A stretch of 14,310 nucleotides of DNA from an uncultured Muribaculaceae bacterium (GTDB lineage: Bacteria > Bacteroidota > Bacteroidia > Bacteroidales > Muribaculaceae). Within the stretch, counting starts at the first letter, position 1; each line of letters starts with the position of its first letter. The translations under genes and the position numbers were made by a program. The stretch spans positions 1-14,310 of the forward strand of contig CAJUDL010000066.1 of NCBI GenBank assembly GCA_910585285.1. Direction: 5' to 3'. The notes under the pieces were generated by a model. That model saw nothing but the letters and a program-made list of their open reading frames with translations, made no database searches and was not told the origin of the DNA. Below are positions 1-6,929 of the stretch, in pieces.

Positions 1-129
1 ACTCTCTTTATTTGATGATTTTTAAACTAACGCGATTTTATCGCACCAGTAGTAAAATTAAATTTCAAACCATCTACGAAGGATAATGGTTTTAATAGTT
101 TGAGAATTTTTTTATTGGTTTGAAGCAGC

Positions 130-745
130 CATGGTAAATCCATGTTTATCGAACTGGGTTCGATAAAGTAAAAAGTAAAAGGGAACAGGTGAAAAGTAAG
201 AATTGGCATGATTCTAATGTCTGACTCGCGTAATACTTCTATAATTAAAACGCGAAGTCGCGAAGAATAAAAGCATTTGAGATAAAGGCTTAAAATATTG
301 CTATACAACAATTTAAACACAGAGGAACAGAGGGACAGAGGTTTTAATCAATGTTCAATGTGAAATGTTGAATGTGTAATTGGAAGGCACGGAGGCATCT
401 GGCGATGCTGACAGAGGCACAAAGTCAGAGGACCACATATCATCTGACTATTGCGAATTAATCATTTCACTTTTCACATTTCCGAATCAATCTCTGTGCC
501 TCCGTCAGGTCGTTTACGACCCTCTGTGCCTGAAAAGTTCAGCATGATTTTTCATCTAAACCTCTGTTCCTCTGTTCCTCTGTGTTAATATTTTCGTGAC
601 AATTTGAATCAAGCTTCGCCCTTCGCGCCTTCGCGGCTAAATATTTAGTTGACTCGGTTTGTAAAGACGCGCCAATTCACCTTTAACCTATTCCCTATAA
701 TCTTTCACCTTATCGGGGTGTGCCCGATAAATCGGAATCTAAATT
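130..745. repeat. Large nested imperfect inverted repeat IR1 (arms about 130-420 and 490-745)
   Basis: No gene is supported here. Elements on the left recur on the right as reverse complements in mirrored order: a hairpin (145-167 / 710-730), a TTGGC block (196-210 / 668-680), cgcgaag motifs (251-265 / 621-635), a cacagagg phrase (318-341 / 561-584) and an aggcac...gaggcac block (385-420 / 493-531). Midpoints of matched elements run from about 437 to 458, so the arms are roughly collinear with small indels. The apex has its own hairpin (agtcaga 423-429 with tctgact 443-449). The arms are diverged, so this is an old or rapidly changing structure. No transposase or clear target-site duplication is visible. 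Confidence 0.75.
145..211 (-). repeat. Repeat copy C (inverted relative to copies A and B)
   Basis: Read on the minus strand, this copy carries gccaattc, then a cctgttccc tract and a tttatcgaac/gttcgataaa hairpin (stems 145-154 and 158-167, loop tgg). The same order of blocks is found in copies A (666-752) and B (1171-1259) on the plus strand. Its 10-bp stem is perfect. In copy A the equivalent stem is ttatcggg/cccgataa, with the base of the stem kept and the tip changed. Confidence 0.65.
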
Positions 746-752
746 ATTGATA
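666..752 (+). repeat. Repeat copy A, outer part of the right arm of IR1
   Basis: The block reads gccaattc, then ctttaacctattccctataa, tctttcacc, a hairpin (ttatcggg 710-717, loop gtgtg, cccgataa 723-730) and atcggaatct. It matches copy B about 505 bp downstream as a direct repeat and copy C as an inverted repeat. It is non-coding. Confidence 0.75.
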
Positions 753-756
753 TATT

Positions 757-1147
757 GCATCGCGGATCTCCTTCATGCCTGAGGCATAGCGGGAGAAGAC
801 GCTGATATGGCGGATGGAACGCGGATTTATTTTTTCAAGTCGAGCCAGATCCGGAATGTGAGCCACAGCGGATTCGGCAGCCTGTGGCAGCCGACGGAGA
901 GTCGCGAATTGAAGCAGATGGCTACGGATTCATCCGCAAATGTATTCATCCGTGATATGTCTCATACTGTGGCGATATTATACGAAACCATCGGCTACAA
1001 TCCGCGTCTCCCGTCATATGCCGCAAGGAATATGAATCCGCGATAAGCTTTTTGAGTATGATTTCATGGATATCAAGGAATCCGCGTGCCATCCGCCCTG
1101 TCCGCGTCCAACCTGAATCACCGCAAGGTGTGAGGGATCCGCGATGC
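757..1147. repeat. Second large imperfect inverted repeat IR2, centre near 954
   Basis: The left arm starts with gcatcgcggatc (757-768), and its exact reverse complement ends the right arm (1136-1147). Further in, ggcggatggaacgcggatt (809-827) matches the complement of 1079-1097 with one mismatch. Next come gcggattc (868-875 / 1034-1041) and a gatgg block (917-921 / 988-992). Matched pairs all have midpoints of 952-955, so the arms are collinear. The apex (922-987) carries an acggat/atccgt stem (924-929 / 948-953). Short open frames in this block run through the repeat arms on both strands and have no recognisable protein features, so I call no gene here. Confidence 0.75.
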
Positions 1148-1170
1148 TGTAAATCCTTAATATTATTGTT

Positions 1171-1259
1171 GAGGCGTGCCAATTTTCCTTTAACCTATTC
1201 CCTATAACCTTTCACCTCGCTGAACTCCGTTCGATAAATCGGAATTTAGAATTCTGATA
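1171..1259 (+). repeat. Repeat copy B, direct copy of A
   Basis: This copy shares with copy A the gccaatt start, the run taacctattccctataa, the tttcacct block, cgataaatcggaat and a tctaaatt/tttagaatt end. The hairpin position is weaker here: gaac 1222-1225, loop tcc, gttc 1229-1232. A and B have almost the same length (87 and 89 bp) and bracket IR2. Confidence 0.75.
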
Positions 1260-1302
1260 GGAAAATGAAACATGAAACTGAACACCCGGCTAAGTAATAA
1301 TT

Positions 1303-1334
1303 AGGGAGGGAGTGCCAAATGGCATTCCCTCCCT
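1303..1334. terminator. Strong hairpin downstream of the minus-strand secreted protein gene
   Basis: A 15-bp stem, agggaggga-g-tgcca (1303-1317) with tggca-t-tccctccct (1320-1334), closes on two bases and contains one G-T pair. It lies 44 bases beyond the stop codon of the gene ending at 1378. The tract after it on the minus strand is only moderately T-rich, so termination may be partial. A smaller hairpin, caatcag/ctgattg (1341-1359), lies between it and the gene. Confidence 0.6.
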
Positions 1335-1377
1335 TTGATTCAATCAGTCTGGCTGATTGGTGATTAATGTTTTACGT

Positions 1378-3315
1378 TTATTTGATAAGGACTTTGGTTA
1401 CTTTTTCGCCTTGACGACGGATGTAGATACCTTTGGCGGGATTCTCCACGCGGATGCCTTCAAGTGTAAAGTATTCAGCCGGAATCTCATCTTCCACAAT
1501 TGACTCAACACCAGAACCTTGCACAAGTTCGTATTTCACAGGGCAGAGAATCTGACCACCAGCTCCATTATCTTCAACAACGAATGTCACATTATATTTG
1601 CCGGCAGCAAGGTTGTCAAGACCGAAGTACTGACGGAACGTGATCTTCTTATTCGGAGTCTCGTCTCTACCATCAATTTCAGTGTAAGTGCCGTTAATGT
1701 CACCGGTTACAGTGGGTGTAGTGCCATTCTCAAATGTTACATCCTTAACTATATAAACGCCATATCTTTTAAGACCATTAACGTTCGTAGCTACCTCCGG
1801 AGCGAATGTCGCCTTCTCTGATGAAGATTTCGGTGCATCAACCACAACAGCGCAAAAATATTTGGAGGAGTTGGGTGATTTATATGTTGCTGTCCAGCCG
1901 GTGGGGATTACATCGCCAACTTCATAGTCGGGTGTTTCGTCACCGTAAACAAGCATGGGAACGTTGTCTGCATCTGCTACTATGTATGTATGTTTGGCAG
2001 AAACACCTGTGCTGGTGGTGCCGACACCTTGATAAGCAACTGTACAGGGGAAGTTAATTTTAGCATCAACAGGTTTCTTGGGACCTTCGGGCTTAAGTGC
2101 TTCAAACTCAGCCATCGAATTTACAACTGCTATAACAGTAAGCATGTATTTGGCTTGTGCCCCGCTATATTCATTATTACCTGCGAAACGAGCCGTTATT
2201 TCAGTTTGTCCACCTGCCACAGGAGTAACCTTACCATCTGCTGCTACTGTAGCGACAGCAGTATTGGATGATGAGTATGAAATCTCAAGACCATCGACAC
2301 TGCATGTAAGTTTAGGCGCTGTAAATTCCTCACCAACGACTGCACTTGCTGTTTCAGCATCGAATGTAAGTTCAACAGGTTTCTTTGCGCCTCCTTCTTT
2401 TATCGTGATTGATTTAACATACATGCCGTTTGCTGATGATAGCACAAGACTAGTAAGAATGGAACCGTCAAGGTCGAATTTAAGGTCAGTGTATGTGTCA
2501 TTGGTGTCGGTTACCGGTTCTGATTCGACACCGTTCAATACGAGAGTGGAAGGATTCCCTGTATCACCCATAGGGTTGGCACGTCTGCTTGCCTTAACTA
2601 CGACGGAAGTGGCAGCCACTTGTCCGCTTTCGCTGAGATTGATGGTGAGTTTTCTGCCTGCATACATGCAGTGACCGTATTTGCCGTATCCGGTGGTGGT
2701 CATGCCGCTGTAGGGTATATCTTGGATGTATTCGGCACCGGATTCAACGTGTTCAAGAGCCTCACCGGCTGCACCGAAATAATAATCCTTAGAATCGTTC
2801 TTGAATACAATAGAGTATGCAGGTGCATATGTTATCGTGATTGACTTAACATACATGCCGTTTGCTGATGATAGCACAAGACTTGTAAGAGTGGAACCGT
2901 CAAGGTCGAATTTAAGGTCAGTGTATGTGTCATTGGTGTCGGTTACCGGTTCTGATTCGACACCGTTCAATACGAGAGTGGAAGGATTCCCTGTATCACC
3001 CATAGGGTTGGCACGTCTGCTTGCCTTAACTACGACGGAAGTGGCAGCCACTTGTCCGCTTTCGCTGAGATTGATGGTGAGTTTTCTGCCTGCATACATG
3101 CAGTGACCGTATTTGCCGTATCCGGTGGTGGTCATGCCGCTGTAGGGTATATCTTGGATGTATTCGGCACCGGATTCAACGTGTTCAAGAGCTTCACCGG
3201 CTGCACCGAAATAATAATCCTTAGAATCGTTCTTGAACTCGATTGTGTACGATTTCGCGGAAGCTAAGCCAACCGAGAATAGCACTGTTAAAAATAGTAG
3301 TAAAATTTTTCTCAT
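1378..3315 (-). CDS. Secreted modular protein with duplicated beta-rich module, Ig-like domain and T9SS-like sorting tail
   Basis: The 645-residue protein has a signal peptide (about 1-20, ending ASA). Two nearly identical modules follow (about 27-161 and 171-305), each ending in a GMYVKSITI strand. This style of module is common in large secreted Bacteroidales proteins. Then come a bacterial Ig-like (BIG2-type) domain (about 310-393, with YSSSNTAVATV and a GKVTPVAGG turn) and an OB-fold-like domain (about 397-490, YEVGDVIPTGWTATY). A beta-rich linker leads to a C-terminal tail (about 603-645, YFTLEGIRV ... KGIYIRR ... KVLIK) that resembles type A T9SS sorting signals. No catalytic residues are recognisable. 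The likely role is a cell-surface or secreted binding or adhesin-like protein; this is inferred. It stands alone, divergent from the SusC operon, with its own promoter. Confidence 0.85.
   Translation of the reverse strand: MRKILLLFLTVLFSVGLASAKSYTIEFKNDSKDYYFGAAGEALEHVESGAEYIQDIPYSGMTTTGYGKYGHCMYAGRKLTINLSESGQVAATSVVVKASRRANPMGDTGNPSTLVLNGVESEPVTDTNDTYTDLKFDLDGSTLTSLVLSSANGMYVKSITITYAPAYSIVFKNDSKDYYFGAAGEALEHVESGAEYIQDIPYSGMTTTGYGKYGHCMYAGRKLTINLSESGQVAATSVVVKASRRANPMGDTGNPSTLVLNGVESEPVTDTNDTYTDLKFDLDGSILTSLVLSSANGMYVKSITIKEGGAKKPVELTFDAETASAVVGEEFTAPKLTCSVDGLEISYSSSNTAVATVAADGKVTPVAGGQTEITARFAGNNEYSGAQAKYMLTVIAVVNSMAEFEALKPEGPKKPVDAKINFPCTVAYQGVGTTSTGVSAKHTYIVADADNVPMLVYGDETPDYEVGDVIPTGWTATYKSPNSSKYFCAVVVDAPKSSSEKATFAPEVATNVNGLKRYGVYIVKDVTFENGTTPTVTGDINGTYTEIDGRDETPNKKITFRQYFGLDNLAAGKYNVTFVVEDNGAGGQILCPVKYELVQGSGVESIVEDEIPAEYFTLEGIRVENPAKGIYIRRQGEKVTKVLIK
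2401..2805 (-). repeat. Copy 2 of a 405-bp in-gene tandem duplication
   Basis: This stretch is nearly identical to 2833-3237, at an offset of exactly 432 bp (144 codons). I count about four mismatches over the 405 bp, one of which changes a residue (DGSTLTS becomes DGSILTS). The duplication is in frame and encodes residues about 171-305. Confidence 0.93.
2833..3237 (-). repeat. Copy 1 of the 405-bp in-gene tandem duplication
   Basis: This is the N-terminal-side copy, encoding residues about 27-161. The 27-bp linker between the copies (2806-2832) encodes residues including YAPAYSI. The near identity suggests recent duplication or ongoing gene conversion, and makes the locus liable to recombine into one or three copies. 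Confidence 0.93.
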
Positions 3316-3351
3316 AATAAATTAATTTATGTGGTTATTGTTGTTTTGCAG

Positions 3352-3363
3352 AGGTAATTACCT
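3352..3363. promoter_or_regulatory. 12-bp perfect palindrome just downstream of the minus-strand promoter
   Basis: aggtaattacct is a perfect palindrome a few bases downstream of the expected transcription start of the minus-strand gene, between its promoter and start codon. It could be an operator or a small 5' UTR hairpin. A 12-bp AT-rich palindrome can also arise by chance. Confidence 0.3.
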
Positions 3364-3374
3364 GAAGTATGCGA

Positions 3375-3405
3375 CAAATGTAAAACAATTTTAGCTTTTT
3401 ACAAA
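3375..3405 (-). promoter_or_regulatory. Bacteroidota-type promoter for the secreted modular protein
   Basis: On the minus strand, TTTG (complement of 3402-3405) is followed after 19 bp by TACATTTG (complement of 3375-3382). This fits the Bacteroidota housekeeping sigma consensus of a -33 TTTG and a -7 TAnnTTTG. It predicts a 5' UTR of about 50 nt before the start codon at 3315. Confidence 0.7.
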
Positions 3406-3433
3406 ATAATTTTGATAAAATTTGTATAAAAAT

Positions 3434-3465
3434 GTTGTGTAAAGTAAAAAATGTGTTTATATTTG
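3434..3465 (+). promoter_or_regulatory. Bacteroidota-type promoter for the SusC operon
   Basis: TATATTTG (3458-3465) matches TAnnTTTG exactly. The upstream GTTG (3434-3437) is one base off TTTG and lies 20 bp away. Transcription would start near 3472, about 40 nt before the SusC start at 3511. It drives the operon in the direction opposite to the minus-strand gene. The imperfect -33 box leaves room for an activator, but none is encoded in the window. Confidence 0.6.
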
Positions 3466-3510
3466 TAGCGGAGAATAGTAACAAACAACCTAACATCAAT
3501 TAGATCACTA

Positions 3511-6500
3511 ATGATTGGATTTAATAAACAAGGAGTTAGTCTGCCGCACACGTTGAGTTGTGTGATAGTTGCGGCATGCCTGCTAACAACAATGATTGTT
3601 CCGGCAATAACGGCTGTAGGGCAGACCGCATCGACATCTACCACAGCAACAAAGGTGAAGTCGGGAGTCATAAAAGGTATTGTTGTGGAAGCGGGTGGTG
3701 AGCCGATTCCCGGTGCAACAGTTATCCTCAAAGGTACAAAGACCGGTGTCATGACAGATGCAGACGGTAACTTCACACTTCCTGTGAAAGGTCAGGCAAA
3801 GGAGTTTACCATTACCGTTTCATCGGTAGGTATGGAGCCGGTAACTCTAAAGGCATCTGTAGGCAAGCCTGTCAAAGTAGAGCTTAAGAGCAATAACATG
3901 CTTCAAGAGCTTGTGGTGGAGACAGGTTACAGCACCCTCCCTCGAAAAGATATGGTAGGTGCGTACACCACGGTGAAAGCAGAGGATGTGATGATGCCGG
4001 CTATGACATCTATCGACCAGATGCTTCAGGGTAAGATTTCGGGTATGGTGGTAACGAACTCATCGACGCGTGTTGGCGCAAAACCTTCGATCACTATCCG
4101 CGGTACGTCAACCATTATGGGCAACACCGACCCATTGTGGGTTGTAGACGGTATCATCCAAAGTGACCCTCTGTCGATTGATGCCAGCTCTGCATTGACA
4201 GAAGACATGCGTAACGTGATCACAAACCAGATTTCGTGGCTCAACCCTCAGGATATAGAAACCATAACAGTGCTGAAGGATGCTTCCGCAACAGCAATAT
4301 ACGGTTCAAAGGCATCCAATGGTGTAATTGTCATCACTACTAAGAAAGGTTCGGCAGAACGCACGAGTGTGAGCTATACCGGAAATGTCTCGGTGCGTAT
4401 GCGTCCTAACTATAAAATGTTCAACTATATGAACTCGAAAGAGCGCATACAGTTTAGCAAGGAAGCCTATGAGGCTGGTGCCCGTTATCAGGAAGAACCG
4501 ATTGCGCAGCCATATAGCTACGAGGGTCTCATGGCAATGTATAACAAGCATATGATAAGCGAGTCGGAGTTTGCGCGAAATCTTGAGTTTCTTGAGACCG
4601 GCAATACCGACTGGTTTGATCTTCTTCTACGTAATTCCGTAAGTACGAGTCATAACGTGAGCGTATCGGGAGGAACGAAGAAAGTCACGTATAATGCTTC
4701 TGTGGGTTACAACCTTACCAATGGAACCGAGAGGGGCAATGACCAAAGCCGTCTGACAACGCGATTGGTTGTCAATTCCCAGATTTCGAATCGCGTGCGA
4801 CTCAGTTTCAGCGTCAACGGTACAAACTCCGACTCGAAGAGTTTTGGTCCAAATGTTTCTCCACAGAGCTATGCGCAGAACACATCTCGCGCTGTGCCGG
4901 CGTATGATATGAATGGGAAACCTGTTTATTATGATAGTTACTACACCTATTCAATGAATATGCGTGATATCGGCTCGCTTCGCAGTGGTTACAACATATT
5001 CAATGAGATAGAGAACAGTTATTCGAAAAACAAGTCATCGTCGTATAATTTTTCATTGAACCTTGATGTCAAGATTTTTGACTGGCTTACATACCAGTTG
5101 GTTGGTAATATGGGCGTAAGTTCGAATACCACTGATGTCTACGATGGTGAAACGACAAACTATATAGAGCAGAACTACCGAGGCTATCCTGCCGGCACTG
5201 AAAAATCAGGATCGGAGAAGTTTAACGCAGCGTTGATGCCTTTCGGCGGTATGCTTCGAATCAACAATTCCCGCTCCACATCCTATGACATGCAGCATAA
5301 GTTTGTGTTCCAGAAAACTTTCAACGACATACACAGGATCAACGCCATGGCTGCGATGCAGATGCGCTCGGTTGCGAGCAAGAGCAGCAGCTCAACGATG
5401 TTCGGTTATGAGCCTGACCGCGGTGAGATCATGGTAAGTCCGACTTATCCCAATAACATCCAGCCCATAGGCCGTGATAACTCCTCAATCCAATGGGGCG
5501 CTCTTGACTACCTTTATGATGCCGGAGGCTTGAGGAGCTACAACTATACGAGCAACTATCTCTCATATTTTGCAACTCTCGCATACTCTCTTAAAGACAC
5601 ATACGTATTTAACGCCAATGTGCGTCAGGATGCGTCAAACCGTTTCGGTCAGGATACCAATCACCGTTTCAATCCTACCTATTCATTCGGTTTCAACTGG
5701 CGTATGGGTGAGATGGGATTTGTTCGCAACCATCTGACATGGCTCAACCAGCTTAACTTGCGTGCCACATATGGTATTCAGGGTAATGTGGTGCAGTCGG
5801 TTAGTCCGGATCTTATTGCCAGCTATGGAGGTATTCTTGGTGGCTACAATGAGTTCTATACCACGATTTCCAGTCTTCCGAATCCCTATCTTAAGTGGGA
5901 AAGCACAAGATCCTGGAATTTCGGTCTGGATCTGCAGTTCCTAAAAGGAGTCACACTTAATCTTGAGTATTATGGACGTCGGTCGAATGTGATTGTAAGC
6001 CAGCCGATACCGGAGGAATACGGTATGAAGAATATGCCTCTGAATGGTGGTATCATATATAACGAGGGTGTTGAGGTGACATTGAATTTCACTCCGTTCC
6101 ACACCAAGGATTTTGCGTGGACAATAGGAATCAACGCCTCCAAGAACTGGAACCGTGTAGGAAATAACGAGGATCTTGTGCGTGCCGATGAAACCACCAA
6201 GAGCGACTATCTGGCAGGCAGTAGCAACCGTATGCTTCGCGCCGGCTATCCGCTTTCGAGCTTCTGGTCGTATTCATTTGCCGGTCTTGATCCCAAAACA
6301 GGTTATCCCACGTTCAACAAGATTGACGGAAGCGATCCAAACGTGAACACCGATCCCCTTACATTCCTTGTGTATTCAGGGCAGACAACTCCATACTTCA
6401 CCGGAGGTATCAATACCCGTATACGTTGGAAGGAATTCTCAATTTCAGCGAATTTCTCAGCGTTGTTAGGTGCGAAAAAGCGTCTTCCGAATCCTTACAA

Positions 6501-6924
6501 CCTGTTTAACAACGGCAAGTTGCCGAGTCCATACTCGCAGTTGTCGCGCCAGCTCAACGATCGCTGGAAGCAACCGGGAGATGAAGCGCATACCAATATT
6601 CCTGCACTTTACACATCCGTGATTTCCAACGACATCAATCTGGCGTTGCCCGATGGTTCGATAGCCAACAACCGCTACAGCATGTGGGCATATTCAGATG
6701 CACGCGTTGCTGATGCATCGTTCTTCCGCTGCTCTCAGCTTTCTCTTACGTATTATCTTCCCAAGAAGATCTGCAATAAGTTCCGTGCCCAGAACTGTTC
6801 CTTCAGTGCCAATGTCAATAACCTCTTCGTAATTGCCAGCAAAAAGTGGAACGGTTTCGATCCTGAACTCGGAGAGAGCGTTCAGCCTAAAATATTCTCT
6901 TTCGGTCTCAACATTAGCTTCTGA
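3511..6924 (+). CDS. SusC/RagA-family TonB-dependent outer membrane transporter
   Basis: The 1137-residue protein imports oligomers across the outer membrane with energy from TonB. It has a signal peptide (about 1-38, ending AVGQ) and a carboxypeptidase-regulatory-like beta domain (about 54-128, GEPIPGATVILKGT). A TonB-box-like stretch follows (LQELVVETGYS, about 131-141), then the plug (about 146-280) with the SusC signatures IRGTSTIMGNTDPLWVVDG and KDASATAIYGSKASNGVIVI. The beta-barrel ends in an aromatic strand (FSFGLNISF). There is no STN domain, so signalling to an ECF anti-sigma factor is unlikely. It is the first gene of the operon, and SusD follows after 5 bp. The substrate cannot be read from the sequence, but the protease-rich neighbours point to peptides, as for RagAB. 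Confidence 0.96.
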   Translation: MIGFNKQGVSLPHTLSCVIVAACLLTTMIVPAITAVGQTASTSTTATKVKSGVIKGIVVEAGGEPIPGATVILKGTKTGVMTDADGNFTLPVKGQAKEFTITVSSVGMEPVTLKASVGKPVKVELKSNNMLQELVVETGYSTLPRKDMVGAYTTVKAEDVMMPAMTSIDQMLQGKISGMVVTNSSTRVGAKPSITIRGTSTIMGNTDPLWVVDGIIQSDPLSIDASSALTEDMRNVITNQISWLNPQDIETITVLKDASATAIYGSKASNGVIVITTKKGSAERTSVSYTGNVSVRMRPNYKMFNYMNSKERIQFSKEAYEAGARYQEEPIAQPYSYEGLMAMYNKHMISESEFARNLEFLETGNTDWFDLLLRNSVSTSHNVSVSGGTKKVTYNASVGYNLTNGTERGNDQSRLTTRLVVNSQISNRVRLSFSVNGTNSDSKSFGPNVSPQSYAQNTSRAVPAYDMNGKPVYYDSYYTYSMNMRDIGSLRSGYNIFNEIENSYSKNKSSSYNFSLNLDVKIFDWLTYQLVGNMGVSSNTTDVYDGETTNYIEQNYRGYPAGTEKSGSEKFNAALMPFGGMLRINNSRSTSYDMQHKFVFQKTFNDIHRINAMAAMQMRSVASKSSSSTMFGYEPDRGEIMVSPTYPNNIQPIGRDNSSIQWGALDYLYDAGGLRSYNYTSNYLSYFATLAYSLKDTYVFNANVRQDASNRFGQDTNHRFNPTYSFGFNWRMGEMGFVRNHLTWLNQLNLRATYGIQGNVVQSVSPDLIASYGGILGGYNEFYTTISSLPNPYLKWESTRSWNFGLDLQFLKGVTLNLEYYGRRSNVIVSQPIPEEYGMKNMPLNGGIIYNEGVEVTLNFTPFHTKDFAWTIGINASKNWNRVGNNEDLVRADETTKSDYLAGSSNRMLRAGYPLSSFWSYSFAGLDPKTGYPTFNKIDGSDPNVNTDPLTFLVYSGQTTPYFTGGINTRIRWKEFSISANFSALLGAKKRLPNPYNLFNNGKLPSPYSQLSRQLNDRWKQPGDEAHTNIPALYTSVISNDINLALPDGSIANNRYSMWAYSDARVADASFFRCSQLSLTYYLPKKICNKFRAQNCSFSANVNNLFVIASKKWNGFDPELGESVQPKIFSFGLNISF

Positions 6925-6929
6925 TAAAT

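Noticed and set aside
27..320. 97-codon open frame on the minus strand
   Set aside because: It lies across the left arm of IR1, is rich in Phe, Leu and Lys from AT-rich DNA, has no family motif, and is better explained by the repeat structure.
251..635. Repeated phrases (cgcgaag, cctctgt) as a possible CRISPR array
   Set aside because: The repeats are short, unevenly spaced, in both orientations, and there are no uniform spacers or cas genes.
807..1182. Overlapping short open frames on both strands (807-1046 plus, 946-1182 minus)
   Set aside because: They run through the mirrored arms of IR2, have no protein features, and their boundaries do not match the repeat units.
130..1259. Insertion sequence or active mobile element
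   Set aside because: No transposase or integrase gene, no precise terminal inverted repeat ends with a target duplication could be found; repeat family membership is all that can be supported.
2078..3106. Open frames on the plus strand opposite the modular protein gene, up to 198 codons
   Set aside because: They are antisense shadows; two of them repeat each other only because the coding strand is duplicated.
3511..4350. Sigma/anti-sigma regulated SusC (STN domain)
   Set aside because: The signal peptide leads into the carboxypeptidase-regulatory-like domain with no STN domain between, and no ECF sigma or anti-sigma gene is present nearby.
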